Shown: positions 49,215-57,680, numbered from the stretch's first letter. The stretch is DNA of 64,000 nucleotides from Actinomadura rupiterrae (GCF_024172125.1 NZ_JAMZEA010000019.1:62001-126000), one strand, 5' to 3'. Made by a program: numbers and translations. Notes: generated from the sequence alone by a model not told the origin.

Positions 49215-51428
49215 TCAGCGGCTGGGCGGCGCTCCGTTGGGTGCGGCTCCGTTAGGTGCCGCGCCGGCGGGCGGTTCGTGGCCCGGGCCGCCCTGGCGGG
49301 GGCCGGGGCCGGGGCGGGGGCCTGGACCGCCGATGGGCATGGGTGCCGGGCCGGGACCGCCGCCGGGCCTCGGCCCGCCGGGCATGGGTCCGGGCATCGG
49401 GCCGCCGGGCATCGGCCCCGGCATGGGGCCGCCGAACATCGGGCCGCCGGGCATCGGGCCGGGGAACGGGCCGTCGCCGGGGGCGGGCTCCTCGCGGAGC
49501 ATCGGGCGGGCGGCGGCGAACTGGGTGCGGCACAGCTCGGCGTACAGGCCGTCCCGCTCCAGCAGCTCCTCGTGGGTGCCGCGCTCGCGGATCCGGCCGC
49601 CGTCCACGACGAGGATCTGGTCGGCCTCGCGGATGGTGGACAGCCGGTGCGCGATGACCAGCGAGGTGCGTCCGGCCAGGGCGGTGCGCAGCGCCCGCTG
49701 GACGGCCGCCTCCGACTCGGAGTCCAGGTGCGCGGTCGCCTCGTCCAGGATGACGATCCGGGGCGCCTTCAGCAGCAGCCGCGCGATGGCGATGCGCTGC
49801 TTCTCCCCGCCGGACAGGCGGTAGCCGCGGTCGCCGACCACGGTGTCCAGACCGTCCGGCAGGGACGCGATCAGGGACCAGATCAGCGCCGCCTCGCACG
49901 CCTCGATGATCTGGTCCTCGGTCGCGTCGGGACGCGCGTACAGGAGGTTGGCGCGCAGGGTGTCGTGGAACAGGTGCGCGTCCTGGGTGACGACGCCGAT
50001 GGTGTCGCGCAGCGAGTCCAGGGTGGTGTCGCGGACGTCCTGGCCGCCGATCCGCACCGTGCCGGTCGTCGCGTCGTACAGGCGCGGCACCAGGTGCGTG
50101 ATGGTGGTCTTGCCCGCACCGGACGGTCCGACCAGCGCGGTCAGCTTGCCGGCGGGCGCGCTGAAGGACACCTCCCGCAGCGTCGCCTCGGGTTCGGCGC
50201 CGTTGGGTCCGCCGCCGTTCGCGCCGTTGGGCGAGGGCGGACGGCCGAACAGCTCCAGCGAGGCGACCGACACCTCGCTCGCCGCCGGGTAGCGGAAGGT
50301 GACGCTCTCGAACTCGATGTCGGGCGCCGCCTCGGCGGAGCCGGTGGACGCCGCCGGGCGGGCGGTCAGCGGTTTGGCGTCCGGGGACTCGGTGATCAGC
50401 GGCTTCAGGTCCAGGACCTCGAAGACGCGGTCGAAGCTGACCAGTGCCGTCATCACGCTGGCCTGCATGTTCGACAGCTGGTTGATGGGGCCGAACAGCC
50501 GTCCGAGCAGGGTGGCGAGCGCGACCAGGGTGCCGAGTCGGAAGTCCCGCTCGATGACCAGCGCGCCGCCGAGCCCGTACACCACGGCGGTGGACAGCGA
50601 GGCGATGAGCGTGACGGTGATGAGCAGCAGCTCGGAGTAGACCGCGGTGGTCGCGCCGATGTCGCGGACGCGGCGGGCGCGGCGGGCGAACAGCGCGGCC
50701 TCGTCGCCGGGCCGCCCGTACAGCTTGGCGAGCAGCGCGCCGGTGACGTTGAAGCGCTCCTGCATCAGGGCGCCCATCTCGGCGTCCAGCTGCATCGACT
50801 CGCGGACGAGGCGCTGCAGCCGGCGGCCGACCAGCCGTCCGGGCAGGGTGAAGAACGGCAGCACGACCAGCGCGATCAGGCTGATCTGCCAGGACAGGTA
50901 GATCATGGTGCCGAGCACCAGCGCGAGGGTGATGATGCTGGACAGCACGTTCGACAGCAGCGCGGTGATCGCGCGCTGCGCGGCGATGACGTCGTTGTTG
51001 AGCCGGCTGACCAGCGACCCGGTCTGGGTGCGGGCGAAGAACGCGAGCGGCTGGCGCTGGACGTGCTCGAACACCTCGATCCGGACGTCGCAGATCAGGC
51101 CCTCGCCGATGCGGGCCGACAGCACGCTGTCGGCCCAGCGCATCACCGCGTCCAGGACCGCGAGGCCGGCGACGCCGAGCGCCACCCAGACCACCACCGA
51201 GGTCGTCTCCGGGATGATCCCCTCATCGATGATGACCTTGAAGCTCATCGGGATCGCCACCACCACGCCGGCGCCGAGCGCGGTGAGCAGCAGCAGCGCG
51301 GCCACCCGCCAGCGGTAGGGGCGGGCGTAGGGCAGGATCCGCCGCCAGGTGCCGGGCCGCACCCGCTGGCGGGTGAGCCCCTCCTCCATCGGGCCGCCCA
51401 TCATTACCGGCCCCGGACCGCCGATCAT
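49215..51428 (-). CDS. ABC transporter, fused membrane and ATPase domains (peptide exporter)
   Basis: Half-size ABC exporter of 737 residues that probably moves the peptide out of the cell as a homodimer and may give self-resistance. It has an N-terminal membrane region with about six hydrophobic segments (residues about 40-320), then an ATPase domain with Walker A GPSGAGKTT, signature LSGGEKQR, Walker B RIVILDEATAHLD and H-loop IAHRLST. Between the two is a Gly/Asn/Pro-rich linker, and the last 90 or so residues are a Pro/Gly/Met-rich repetitive tail. ATG 51428 is the first in-frame start, but the nearest purine-rich stretch is weak; an in-frame ATG a few codons later is possible. It lies 47 nt after the MbtH gene and 90 nt before NRPS A, so is probably co-transcribed with them. 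Similar exporters are common in glycopeptide-type clusters. Confidence 0.93.
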   Translation of the reverse strand: MIGGPGPVMMGGPMEEGLTRQRVRPGTWRRILPYARPYRWRVAALLLLTALGAGVVVAIPMSFKVIIDEGIIPETTSVVVWVALGVAGLAVLDAVMRWADSVLSARIGEGLICDVRIEVFEHVQRQPLAFFARTQTGSLVSRLNNDVIAAQRAITALLSNVLSSIITLALVLGTMIYLSWQISLIALVVLPFFTLPGRLVGRRLQRLVRESMQLDAEMGALMQERFNVTGALLAKLYGRPGDEAALFARRARRVRDIGATTAVYSELLLITVTLIASLSTAVVYGLGGALVIERDFRLGTLVALATLLGRLFGPINQLSNMQASVMTALVSFDRVFEVLDLKPLITESPDAKPLTARPAASTGSAEAAPDIEFESVTFRYPAASEVSVASLELFGRPPSPNGANGGGPNGAEPEATLREVSFSAPAGKLTALVGPSGAGKTTITHLVPRLYDATTGTVRIGGQDVRDTTLDSLRDTIGVVTQDAHLFHDTLRANLLYARPDATEDQIIEACEAALIWSLIASLPDGLDTVVGDRGYRLSGGEKQRIAIARLLLKAPRIVILDEATAHLDSESEAAVQRALRTALAGRTSLVIAHRLSTIREADQILVVDGGRIRERGTHEELLERDGLYAELCRTQFAAARPMLREEPAPGDGPFPGPMPGGPMFGGPMPGPMPGGPMPGPMPGGPRPGGGPGPAPMPIGGPGPRPGPGPRQGGPGHEPPAGAAPNGAAPNGAPPSR
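49365..49480 (-). repeat. Repetitive Pro/Gly/Met coding segment
   Basis: Near-tandem G/C-rich units encode repeats such as GGPMPGPMPGGPMPG in the C-terminal tail of the ABC transporter. The N-terminus of the same protein also carries GGPGPVMMGGPM. Confidence 0.75.
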
Positions 51429-51475
51429 GGCAGCTGAACCTCATCTCTCTCCGGCCTGCGACCGGGCTCGGGCAT

Positions 51476-51700
51476 TCACTCGGCCTTTTCGTACTGGCGC
51501 ATTTCCTCGACCAGGCTCAGCGGCCGCATGTCGGTCCAGTTCTGCTCGATGAACTCCAGGCAGGCGGCCCGGGTGTCCTCGCCGTGCGCGATCGTCCAGC
51601 CCTGCGGGACCTCGGCGAACGAGGGCCAGAGCGAATACTGCCCCTCGGTGTTGACGAGGGCCAGGAAAGTGCCGTTCTCGTCGTCGAAAGGATTGGCCAT
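51476..51700 (-). CDS. mbtH: MbtH-like protein
   Basis: Small 74-residue partner protein that binds NRPS adenylation domains and helps them fold or activate substrates. It has the family start NPFDDENGTF and the three conserved tryptophans (SLWPSF, QGWTI, NWTDMRP). ATG 51700 is chosen because AGAGGAG lies about 5 nt upstream and because the family starts there; an upstream in-frame start at 51739 would add 13 unconserved residues. It sits between dpgD (99 nt gap) and the ABC transporter. It is the only MbtH gene in the window, so it probably serves all the A domains. Confidence 0.96.
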   Translation of the reverse strand: MANPFDDENGTFLALVNTEGQYSLWPSFAEVPQGWTIAHGEDTRAACLEFIEQNWTDMRPLSLVEEMRQYEKAE

Positions 51701-51799
51701 GCCCACTCCTCTGATCGGTTCACCGGACACGCTAGCCACGCTCCGGAAATTGCATCAAGGCGCACAGTTGGACGAGCGCCGGAATTGGACGGCGCGCAA

Positions 51800-52597
51800 T
51801 CAATTCCCCTGCCAGCGCGGTGGCCGCTTCTCGGCGAACGCGCGCGGGCCCTCGGCGGCGTCGGCGCTGTTCCGGCGGCGCTGCTCCCAGGCGTACTCGG
51901 TGGTGAAGGCGTCCGGCAGCGGCAGGTCCAGCGAGCGCATCACCGCCTCCTTGAGGGCGCGCAGCGACAGCGGCGCGGAGGCGAGCAGGTCGTCGACCCA
52001 GCCGGCGACGCACTCGTCCAGGCGCTCGGCCGGGACGACCTCGTTGACCAGCCCGTAGTCGAGGGCTTGCGCGGCGGTCATGCGGCGTCCGGTGAGCAGG
52101 TAGCCCATCGCGGCCTTCAGCGGGATCTGCCGGGGCAGGCGGAACGCGCCGCCCGCCCCGGGGATCAGCCCGAGCCGCGCCTCCGGCAGGCCGAACACCG
52201 CGTCCTGGGAGGCGATGACCAGGTCGCAGGCGAGGGCGAGCTCGAACCCGCCGCCCAGCGCGTACCCCTGGACGCGCGCCAGGACGGGTTTGGACAGGGT
52301 GAAGCGTTCGGTCAGCCGGGGCCATCCGGGCAGGCCCCGGCTGCCGAAGGTGGTCGGCGGCGCGCCCTGCTCGCCGAGCCGGGCGCGCTCCTTGAGGTCC
52401 TGCCCGACCGAGAAGGCCCGGCCGCCCGCGCCGGCGAGCACCGCGACGCGGACCGCGTCGTCGGCCTCGACGTCGTCCCAGATCCGCGCGAGCTCCTCGT
52501 GCATGCGCAGGTCCATGGCGTTCAGGACGTCCGGCCGGTCCAGGGTGATGTAGGCGACGTGGTCCTTCTTGTCGTAGCGGACGCGCCGTTCGGTCAT
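51800..52597 (-). CDS. dpgD: DpgD, enoyl-CoA hydratase-like enzyme of Dpg synthesis
   Basis: Crotonase-fold enzyme of 265 residues. In the Dpg pathway, DpgD with DpgB helps DpgA turn the cyclised tetraketide into 3,5-dihydroxyphenylacetyl-CoA by dehydration/aromatisation. Family features are visible: ITLDRPDVLNAMD near the start, oxyanion-hole segments AFSVGQDL and VQGYALGGGFELALACD, and the EARLGLIPGAGG motif. ATG 52597 overlaps the dpgC stop (ATGA), which fixes the start. The family assignment is firm; the specific role rests on its place beside dpgA, B and C. Confidence 0.93.
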   Translation of the reverse strand: MTERRVRYDKKDHVAYITLDRPDVLNAMDLRMHEELARIWDDVEADDAVRVAVLAGAGGRAFSVGQDLKERARLGEQGAPPTTFGSRGLPGWPRLTERFTLSKPVLARVQGYALGGGFELALACDLVIASQDAVFGLPEARLGLIPGAGGAFRLPRQIPLKAAMGYLLTGRRMTAAQALDYGLVNEVVPAERLDECVAGWVDDLLASAPLSLRALKEAVMRSLDLPLPDAFTTEYAWEQRRRNSADAAEGPRAFAEKRPPRWQGN

Positions 52598-53958
52598 GCC
52601 CGCCCGGCCCCCGCCGCCTGGGCCGCGTCCGCCTGGGCCGCGCCCGACTGGGCCGCGGTCGGCAGGGCCGCGGTCGGCTGGGACGCGGCGGTGAAGCGGC
52701 CGACCTTGGCCAGCACGTCCTGGCCGTAGATCCGCAGCGCCTGCTGGAGCGCGAACTCGGCCGCGTAGCGCCGGAACCGGTCGGTGTCCTCGTCGGCGAG
52801 GTTGAGCATCCGGCGGTTGGTGACCACAGCCGGGCCCTGGAGGCGCGCGACCGCGCGTTCGACGGCGGCGTCCATGTCGGGGCCGGGCGGGACGACCTCG
52901 TCCACCAGGCCGGCGGCGTCGGGTTCGGTGGCCCAGATGCGGCGGCCGCTGAGGATGACCTGCCGCGACACGCGCGGGCCGGTGGACCGGCCGAGCCGCA
53001 GGTTCCCGAAGCCGGGGATGATGCCCTCCTGCGCGGCGGGCAGGCTGAAGTAGGCGTCGGCGGCGGAGATGACGTGGTCGAATGCCAGCAGCAGCTGGGT
53101 GCCGCCGCCGATCGCGAACCCGTCGACGGCCGCGACCCAGGGCTTGTCCACGGTCGGCCAGTGCCACGGCTCGCCATCCGGGGACCGTACGCCGCGGACG
53201 AGCTTGCTGATGTAGCCGAGCTCGCGGCGCAGCAGGAACCCGACCAGCGAGATGTCGCCGGCGTGCAGGGCCTTGAGGTTGATCCCGGCGCTGAACACGC
53301 GCCGCCCCCGGTACCGGGGGTGGGTCATGACCCCGCCGCGGACGAGCCCGACCCGCACGTCCGGGTCGAGCATCGCCAGGTCGACGGCGGTCTCCATGTC
53401 GTCGACCTGGGTCTCGTCCTCGGCGTTCAGGCGGTCGTCGCGGCACAGCGTCACGTAGGCGACGCCGTCGCGGCGCTCCAGCTCGACGGCCTCCATGCGG
53501 AGCGTCCCGGTGCGGGTGAACTCCGGCAGCAGGTCCAGCGCGCGACGGGTCGGGGTCAGCATCGCGTCCAGCAGGTGCGGCCCGGCGACCGGGGACCGCA
53601 GGATGCCGCGCAGGAAGATGCCCTGGTCGATCTCGCGGCCTTCCTTGTCGGCCTGGGCGCGGGTGCGTTCGGCGGCCAGCTGCTCGGCGGTCGGGACCAG
53701 GCCGGGGTAGGCGTCGGCGGCCGCTGTGACCAGCTCGTCGATGCGCAGGTCGCGGGTGCGTCCGTCGGTGAGCCGGTCGTAGACCTCCTCGGCGTGCTCG
53801 TCCATGAACCGCATCCGCATCCGGCGGACGCCGTCGGCCTCGGCGGCCAGCGCGGCGCGCTGCGCCGGGGTGCGTTCGGCGGGCGCGGGCGTGACGTCCA
53901 GGAGGTCCTCGAACCGGGCGGCGGCCTCGCCCAGGTCCGGTTCGGTCAGCGCGGTCAC
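52594..53958 (-). CDS. dpgC: DpgC, cofactor-independent dioxygenase of Dpg synthesis
   Basis: Crotonase-superfamily oxygenase of 454 residues. The family converts 3,5-dihydroxyphenylacetyl-CoA and oxygen into 3,5-dihydroxyphenylglyoxylate without metal or flavin. An N-terminal helical region (about 1-170) precedes the crotonase core, which has GRRVFSAGINLKALH and VDGFAIGGGTQLLLAFD as oxyanion-hole segments and EGIIPGFGNLRLGR after them. The GTG start at 53958 overlaps the dpgB stop (GTGA). The C-terminus carries an Ala/Gln-rich tail of about 25 residues that looks unstructured and makes the protein a little longer than typical. Confidence 0.95.
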   Translation of the reverse strand: MTALTEPDLGEAAARFEDLLDVTPAPAERTPAQRAALAAEADGVRRMRMRFMDEHAEEVYDRLTDGRTRDLRIDELVTAAADAYPGLVPTAEQLAAERTRAQADKEGREIDQGIFLRGILRSPVAGPHLLDAMLTPTRRALDLLPEFTRTGTLRMEAVELERRDGVAYVTLCRDDRLNAEDETQVDDMETAVDLAMLDPDVRVGLVRGGVMTHPRYRGRRVFSAGINLKALHAGDISLVGFLLRRELGYISKLVRGVRSPDGEPWHWPTVDKPWVAAVDGFAIGGGTQLLLAFDHVISAADAYFSLPAAQEGIIPGFGNLRLGRSTGPRVSRQVILSGRRIWATEPDAAGLVDEVVPPGPDMDAAVERAVARLQGPAVVTNRRMLNLADEDTDRFRRYAAEFALQQALRIYGQDVLAKVGRFTAASQPTAALPTAAQSGAAQADAAQAAGAGRA

Positions 53959-54689
53959 GGCCGGACCCCGGCGGTGCGGCGCAGCTCCCGGTCGCAGGCG
54001 GCCAGGTGCGCGCCGAGCGCGTCCTCGTAGCTGGTGGTGGCCGCGTCGAACATCAGCTGCCGGCGGATCGACAGGTCGGGGCCGGAGTAGGCGCCGTCGC
54101 GGCCCGCCAGCTCGGCGAGGGCGGCGCCCGGGTCGTCGGTGACCTGGTCGAGCAGGCCGAGGCCGAGCGCCTGGTCGGCGGTGATGGGCTCGCCGAACAG
54201 CACGGCCCGCCGGACGCGCGCGGCGCCGACCTGGTTGACCAGCCGGAACGTCGCCATCCCCGGCCAGGTCGTGGACCGGTCGGACGGGACCAGCAGCCGC
54301 GTGCCGGGGCGGGCGAGGCGCCGGTCGGTGACCAGCAGCGCGTCCAGCGCGGCGCCGCCGCAGTCGCCCGCGGCGACCGCGACGGTGGTCATCGGCAGCC
54401 GCTCCAGGCGGCGCAGGGTGCGCTCCCACCGGTTGACGGTCGGCAGGTCGAGCGCGTCCGTCCAGCCGGGCTCCGGCGCGCCCGACACGTGCACCAGGAC
54501 GACGCCGGGCCCGTGGTGGTCCTCGGCGCGGTCGCAGACCGCGACCGCCGCGGCGACCGCGTCGGCGTCGAACGGCCGCGAGCCGTCGACGTGCAGCTCC
54601 AGATCGTCGAACACCTCGAAGTCGCGCATCGCGTCGCCTTTCATCACATCGGTCTCGGTCATGTCGCCTCGCATCGTGTCGCCGCTCAC
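53955..54689 (-). CDS. dpgB: DpgB, crotonase-like helper of Dpg synthesis
   Basis: Crotonase-like protein (up to 244 residues) that raises the activity of DpgA in making 3,5-dihydroxyphenylacetyl-CoA. It matches by position in the dpgABCD order and by sequence features (LRRLERLPMTTVAVAAGDCGG cut here to its key GDCGG turn; RRLARPGTRLLVPSDR region; LGLLDQV). GTG 54689 overlaps the dpgA stop (GTGA), as at several other junctions here. ATG codons at 54674, 54662, 54644 and 54629 are alternatives; the last has AAAGG 7 nt upstream and lies closest to the conserved part. The first 20 residues contain a curious repeat of Met-x-Gly-Asp-like steps. Confidence 0.88.
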   Translation of the reverse strand: MSGDTMRGDMTETDVMKGDAMRDFEVFDDLELHVDGSRPFDADAVAAAVAVCDRAEDHHGPGVVLVHVSGAPEPGWTDALDLPTVNRWERTLRRLERLPMTTVAVAAGDCGGAALDALLVTDRRLARPGTRLLVPSDRSTTWPGMATFRLVNQVGAARVRRAVLFGEPITADQALGLGLLDQVTDDPGAALAELAGRDGAYSGPDLSIRRQLMFDAATTSYEDALGAHLAACDRELRRTAGVRP

Positions 54690-55855
54690 CACTGGACCAG
54701 CGCGGTCTCGAGCGTGGAGCCGGGGCCCATCGTCATGAGCACCCCGTAGTCGCCGGGGCGGGTGACGCCCTCGCGGACCAGGCGCTGGTAGGAGAACAGG
54801 AACGAGCCGCTGGACAGGTTCCCGTAGTCGCGTAGCACGCCGGTGGTGTGGCGGACGTCGTGGCGGCGCAGGCCGAGGTTCACCACGACCGCGTCCACGA
54901 CCTTCTTGCCGCCGGAGTGGACGAGCCACTGCGCGATGTCGCTGCGCCGAAGGCCGGTGCCGGACAGCAGCCGGTCGACGACGATCTCGGCGTGCGCGCC
55001 GACGACGTAGGGGATCTGCGGGTCCAGGTAGAAGCTGAAGCGGCCGAGGTCGCGGTCCCAGTCGTAGCGCATGGCGTCCACGGCGTCGGTGACGATGCAG
55101 CTGGCGAACCGCAGGATCCGCGGACCGCCCGCGGTCCCGCCGGACGCGCCGCCCGGTGCCGGTGTGCTGGTCAGGCCGTCGAGCGCACCGGCGCCCGTGG
55201 CGGACGGCGTGCCGTCGTCGGCGACCAGGGCGACCGCTGCCGCGCCGTCGCCGAACAGGCTGTTCACCACGGCGGTGCGCATGGTGGAGTCCAGGGCGTA
55301 GGCGGCCGAGCACGCCTCGGTGCACAGCACCACCGCCAGCTCCCCGGGATGCGCGACGGCCCAGCCGTTCACGACGTTCAGCGCGTTCAGGCCGGCGTTG
55401 CAGCCCATCCCGACGATGTCGGAGCGGGAGCAGTGCCGGTCGATGCCGAGCTTCTTGATCAGCAGGGCGCTGAGCCCGGGGGTGAGGAAGCCGGTGGTGG
55501 TGACGCAGCACAGGTGCGCCAGGTCCGACAGCCGGTGGCCGGAGTCCTCCAGGCAGGCCAGCAGCGCCTCGGCGCCCATCTCCAGCGCGATGCGCTTGTG
55601 CTTGTCGAGCAGGTCGCCCTGCGGCTCGGGGTGGCGGACGCCGTCGGGTCCCGGCTCGGGGAGGGTCAGGTGGCGCCGGTCGATGGCGCTGTTGAGGAAG
55701 ACCGAGCGGACCTTCGGGTCGGTGATGCCGAGGGTGTCGAGGACCTCGTGCTGGGTGTAGACGGTAGGGCTGCTCGCGGTGCCGACGCCGGCGATGCGGG
55801 CGAGGACGCGGGCGGACGCGCGTTCGGGCGCGGTCTCCTGGACGAGGACGGTCAT
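54686..55855 (-). CDS. dpgA: DpgA, type III polyketide synthase (3,5-dihydroxyphenylacetyl-CoA synthase)
   Basis: Chalcone/stilbene-synthase family enzyme of 389 residues that condenses four malonyl-CoA units into the Dpg precursor. The catalytic triad is visible: Cys about 152 in DIVGMGCNAGLNAL, His in QWLVHSGGKKV and Asn in RDYGNLSSGS. A Gly/Ala/Thr/Pro-rich stretch of about 30 residues (near 55110-55230) interrupts the core after the FGDGAAAVALV motif. ATG 55855 (MTVLVQET) is chosen; an in-frame GTG at 55873 would add six residues. There is a 118-nt gap after hpgT. Confidence 0.96.
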   Translation of the reverse strand: MTVLVQETAPERASARVLARIAGVGTASSPTVYTQHEVLDTLGITDPKVRSVFLNSAIDRRHLTLPEPGPDGVRHPEPQGDLLDKHKRIALEMGAEALLACLEDSGHRLSDLAHLCCVTTTGFLTPGLSALLIKKLGIDRHCSRSDIVGMGCNAGLNALNVVNGWAVAHPGELAVVLCTEACSAAYALDSTMRTAVVNSLFGDGAAAVALVADDGTPSATGAGALDGLTSTPAPGGASGGTAGGPRILRFASCIVTDAVDAMRYDWDRDLGRFSFYLDPQIPYVVGAHAEIVVDRLLSGTGLRRSDIAQWLVHSGGKKVVDAVVVNLGLRRHDVRHTTGVLRDYGNLSSGSFLFSYQRLVREGVTRPGDYGVLMTMGPGSTLETALVQW

Positions 55856-55973
55856 CGGAAGGTCCACCCCCACATGCGCGGCTTGCTGCGTAAACGGCTC
55901 GTGCTCTGCACGGCGCTCACCTCTCGGATCGGTCCGGTACGGACGGTTCGGATGGGTTGTTTCGGGAGGGAGG

Positions 55974-57296
55974 TCAGAGGCGGGACGCCTGGGCCTCGAT
56001 GAAGCGGGTGAGCCGGGCGACGCCCTGCTCGATCTGCTCGTCGGACAGGTAGCTGGTCGACAGGCGCAGCTGCCGACCGCCGCCGCCTTCGGGGTGGAAG
56101 TAGGACATCGGCGTCCAGATCACGCCGAAGTCGTGCGCGGAGCGGTGCAGCGCCTGCTCGTCGGCGGCGAACGGCACGTCCACGCGGATGAAGAACCCGC
56201 CGGTCGGGGTGTTCCAGCCGACGCCGAGGGCGGCGCGGCGGGCGGGCGGCAGGTGCCGGTCCAGCGCGTCCAGGGTCGTCTTCATGGCGTCGCCGTAGTA
56301 GCCGGCGGCGGGGCCGCTGAACTCCGACAGGCGCCCGTCCGCGGCGAGCAGGACACCGGCGACGGCGGCCTGGCTGAGCGAGGGCGTGTTGACGGTGACC
56401 ATGCTCTTGATCTTGGAGATCTCGTCGGCGAGCAGGCCGGTACCGCCCTCGGCGTCCACCACGGGCTGGTCGGCGATGACGAACCCGACGCGCGCGCCGG
56501 GGAACACGGTCTTGGAGAACGAGCCGATGTGCACCACGCCGTGGGCGCGGTCCAGGGACTTCAGCGTCGGGTGCGGCAGGCCGGGGCTGACCAGGCGGTA
56601 GGGGGTGTCCTCCAGGACGAGGACGCCGTGCCGGGCGCAGAGGTCCAGCAGCTCCCGGCGGGCGCCGGGCTCCATGGTCGTGCCGGACGGGTTGGAGTGG
56701 TCGGGGACGACGTAGAAGGCGCGCGCGCGGCGTCCCTGGGCGGCCTCGGCCAGGATCGCGGCCTCGACGTCGGCGACGTCCAGGCCGTCGGGGCGTTCGG
56801 GCACCGGGGTGACCGGCAGGTTCAGCAGGCACGCGGCGCCGGTGATGCCGACGTAGCAGGGGCTGGCGACCAGCAGGACGTCCTCGGGGGCGGCGAACAG
56901 GGCGCGCAGCGTCAGCAGCATGCCCTCCTGCGCGCCGACCGTCACCACGATCGACTCCGGCGGCACGTCGATGCCCTCGTCCTGGGCGAGGGAGTCGGCG
57001 ATCACCGTCCGGATCAGGCCAGGCGTCGGGCCGTACTGGAACAGCACCGTGCGGATCTCCTCGGCGGTGCGGCCCTGCTCGGCGAGGTGGTCGAGATAGC
57101 GGTGCATGTAATCGAAGATCTGCTCGTTGCCGAAGAAACCGTCGTAGGGACGGCCCGGCGCAAAGGAGATCGCCTCGGGATAGCGCAGCGTGATCTCGTT
57201 GAGGAAGGTCATCGTGTCCAGCAGCGGACTGGCGACGCTGGCGTGCAGGGACTCCTTCCGGAGCACCCCGTCCCGCGCCAAAAGCTGTTCGGTCAT
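55974..57296 (-). CDS. hpgT: HpgT, (di)hydroxyphenylglycine aminotransferase
   Basis: PLP-dependent class I/II aminotransferase of 440 residues. In phenylglycine pathways HpgT transfers the amino group, typically from tyrosine, to 4-hydroxyphenylglyoxylate or 3,5-dihydroxyphenylglyoxylate, giving Hpg or Dpg. The PLP lysine is about residue 262 in HIGSFSKTVFPGARVGF; YVVPDHSNPSGTTM and the LEDTPYRLV aspartate are also present. The ATG at 57296 follows GGGGG by 4 nt; the open frame extends 40 codons upstream but that part looks non-coding. It is the first gene of the long minus-strand unit. Confidence 0.93.
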   Translation of the reverse strand: MTEQLLARDGVLRKESLHASVASPLLDTMTFLNEITLRYPEAISFAPGRPYDGFFGNEQIFDYMHRYLDHLAEQGRTAEEIRTVLFQYGPTPGLIRTVIADSLAQDEGIDVPPESIVVTVGAQEGMLLTLRALFAAPEDVLLVASPCYVGITGAACLLNLPVTPVPERPDGLDVADVEAAILAEAAQGRRARAFYVVPDHSNPSGTTMEPGARRELLDLCARHGVLVLEDTPYRLVSPGLPHPTLKSLDRAHGVVHIGSFSKTVFPGARVGFVIADQPVVDAEGGTGLLADEISKIKSMVTVNTPSLSQAAVAGVLLAADGRLSEFSGPAAGYYGDAMKTTLDALDRHLPPARRAALGVGWNTPTGGFFIRVDVPFAADEQALHRSAHDFGVIWTPMSYFHPEGGGGRQLRLSTSYLSDEQIEQGVARLTRFIEAQASRL

Positions 57297-57348
57297 TGGA
57301 CCCCCGGACGGCATTGATCGAAGATCGTCGGCATTAAAGGCCGGGTCA

Positions 57349-57377
57349 GCATTACACGGGCCCGCGGAACCGGACAA
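57349..57377 (-). promoter_or_regulatory. Candidate promoter of the hpgT-dpg-NRPS unit
   Basis: On the minus strand, TTGTCC (57372-57377) could act as a -35 box. A -10 box could be TAATGC (57349-57354, 17-nt spacer) or TGTAAT (57351-57356, 15-nt spacer). These lie about 50 nt upstream of the hpgT start. Matches are moderate. Confidence 0.35.
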
Positions 57378-57422
57378 GGAAGCTCCGCATTGTCCAGACA
57401 GGCCGCGGCGCGCCATTGTCCA
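57372..57422. promoter_or_regulatory. Repeated TTGTCC motifs upstream of hpgT, possible operator
   Basis: Two exact 9-bp direct repeats CATTGTCCA start at 57388 and 57414, 26 bp apart, and an inverted half GGACAA sits at 57372-57377 facing the first. The group overlaps the candidate -35 box. Which regulator binds, if any, is unknown. Confidence 0.4.
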
Positions 57423-57507
57423 AGCGGCCGAATCGCCGGTTGGACGGCTGAATGCGGGCGGGCCGGCCGTGTTGAGTTCCGCGCCCCGGCGCAGTTACGA
57501 TCACCGC

Positions 57508-57582
57508 GCCCCCGTAGCCCAATTGGCAGAGGCAGACCCCTTAAAAGGGTTTTGGTTGTCGGTTCAATTCCGATCGGGGGTA
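57508..57582 (+). tRNA. tRNA gene with UAA anticodon (Leu by anticodon, short variable loop)
   Basis: A 75-nt cloverleaf can be drawn: acceptor GCCCCCG/CGGGGGT (one G-U), D-arm with the conserved GG, anticodon stem GACCC/GGGTT, loop CTTAAAA with anticodon TAA at 57542-57544, and a T-arm with canonical GGTTCAATTCC. The discriminator base is A and CCA is not encoded. The anticodon reads UUA, the rare Leu codon. Bacterial leucine tRNAs usually have a long variable arm, and this one has about six bases, so its charging is uncertain. Confidence 0.75.
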
Positions 57583-57593
57583 CGCACCGCACC

Positions 57594-57622
57594 GTCCCGG
57601 GCGGCCCCGAGCCGCCCGGGAC
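57594..57622 (+). terminator. Strong GC hairpin between tRNA and LAL regulator
   Basis: Perfect 12-bp stem GTCCCGGGCGGC / GCCGCCCGGGAC with a 5-base loop, 12 nt after the tRNA. There is no T-run, as is common in actinomycetes. It could serve both the tRNA and the convergent regulator gene. Confidence 0.6.
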
Positions 57623-57640
57623 CGCCCGGACCCCGCCGAC

Positions 57641-57680
57641 ACCGCCCGAGCACGGCCGAGACCGCCCGAGCACGGCCGCA
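57641..57680. repeat. Tandem 20-bp repeat, two copies
   Basis: The unit ACCGCCCGAGCACGGCCG is repeated at 57641 and 57661 in the gap after the hairpin. Otherwise the stretch to 57734 shows nothing recognisable. Confidence 0.7.

Noticed and set aside
49170..49215. Terminator between the ABC transporter and NRPS A
   Set aside because: No stable inverted repeat was found in the 90-nt gap, and NRPS A has its own ribosome-binding site, so co-transcription is more likely.
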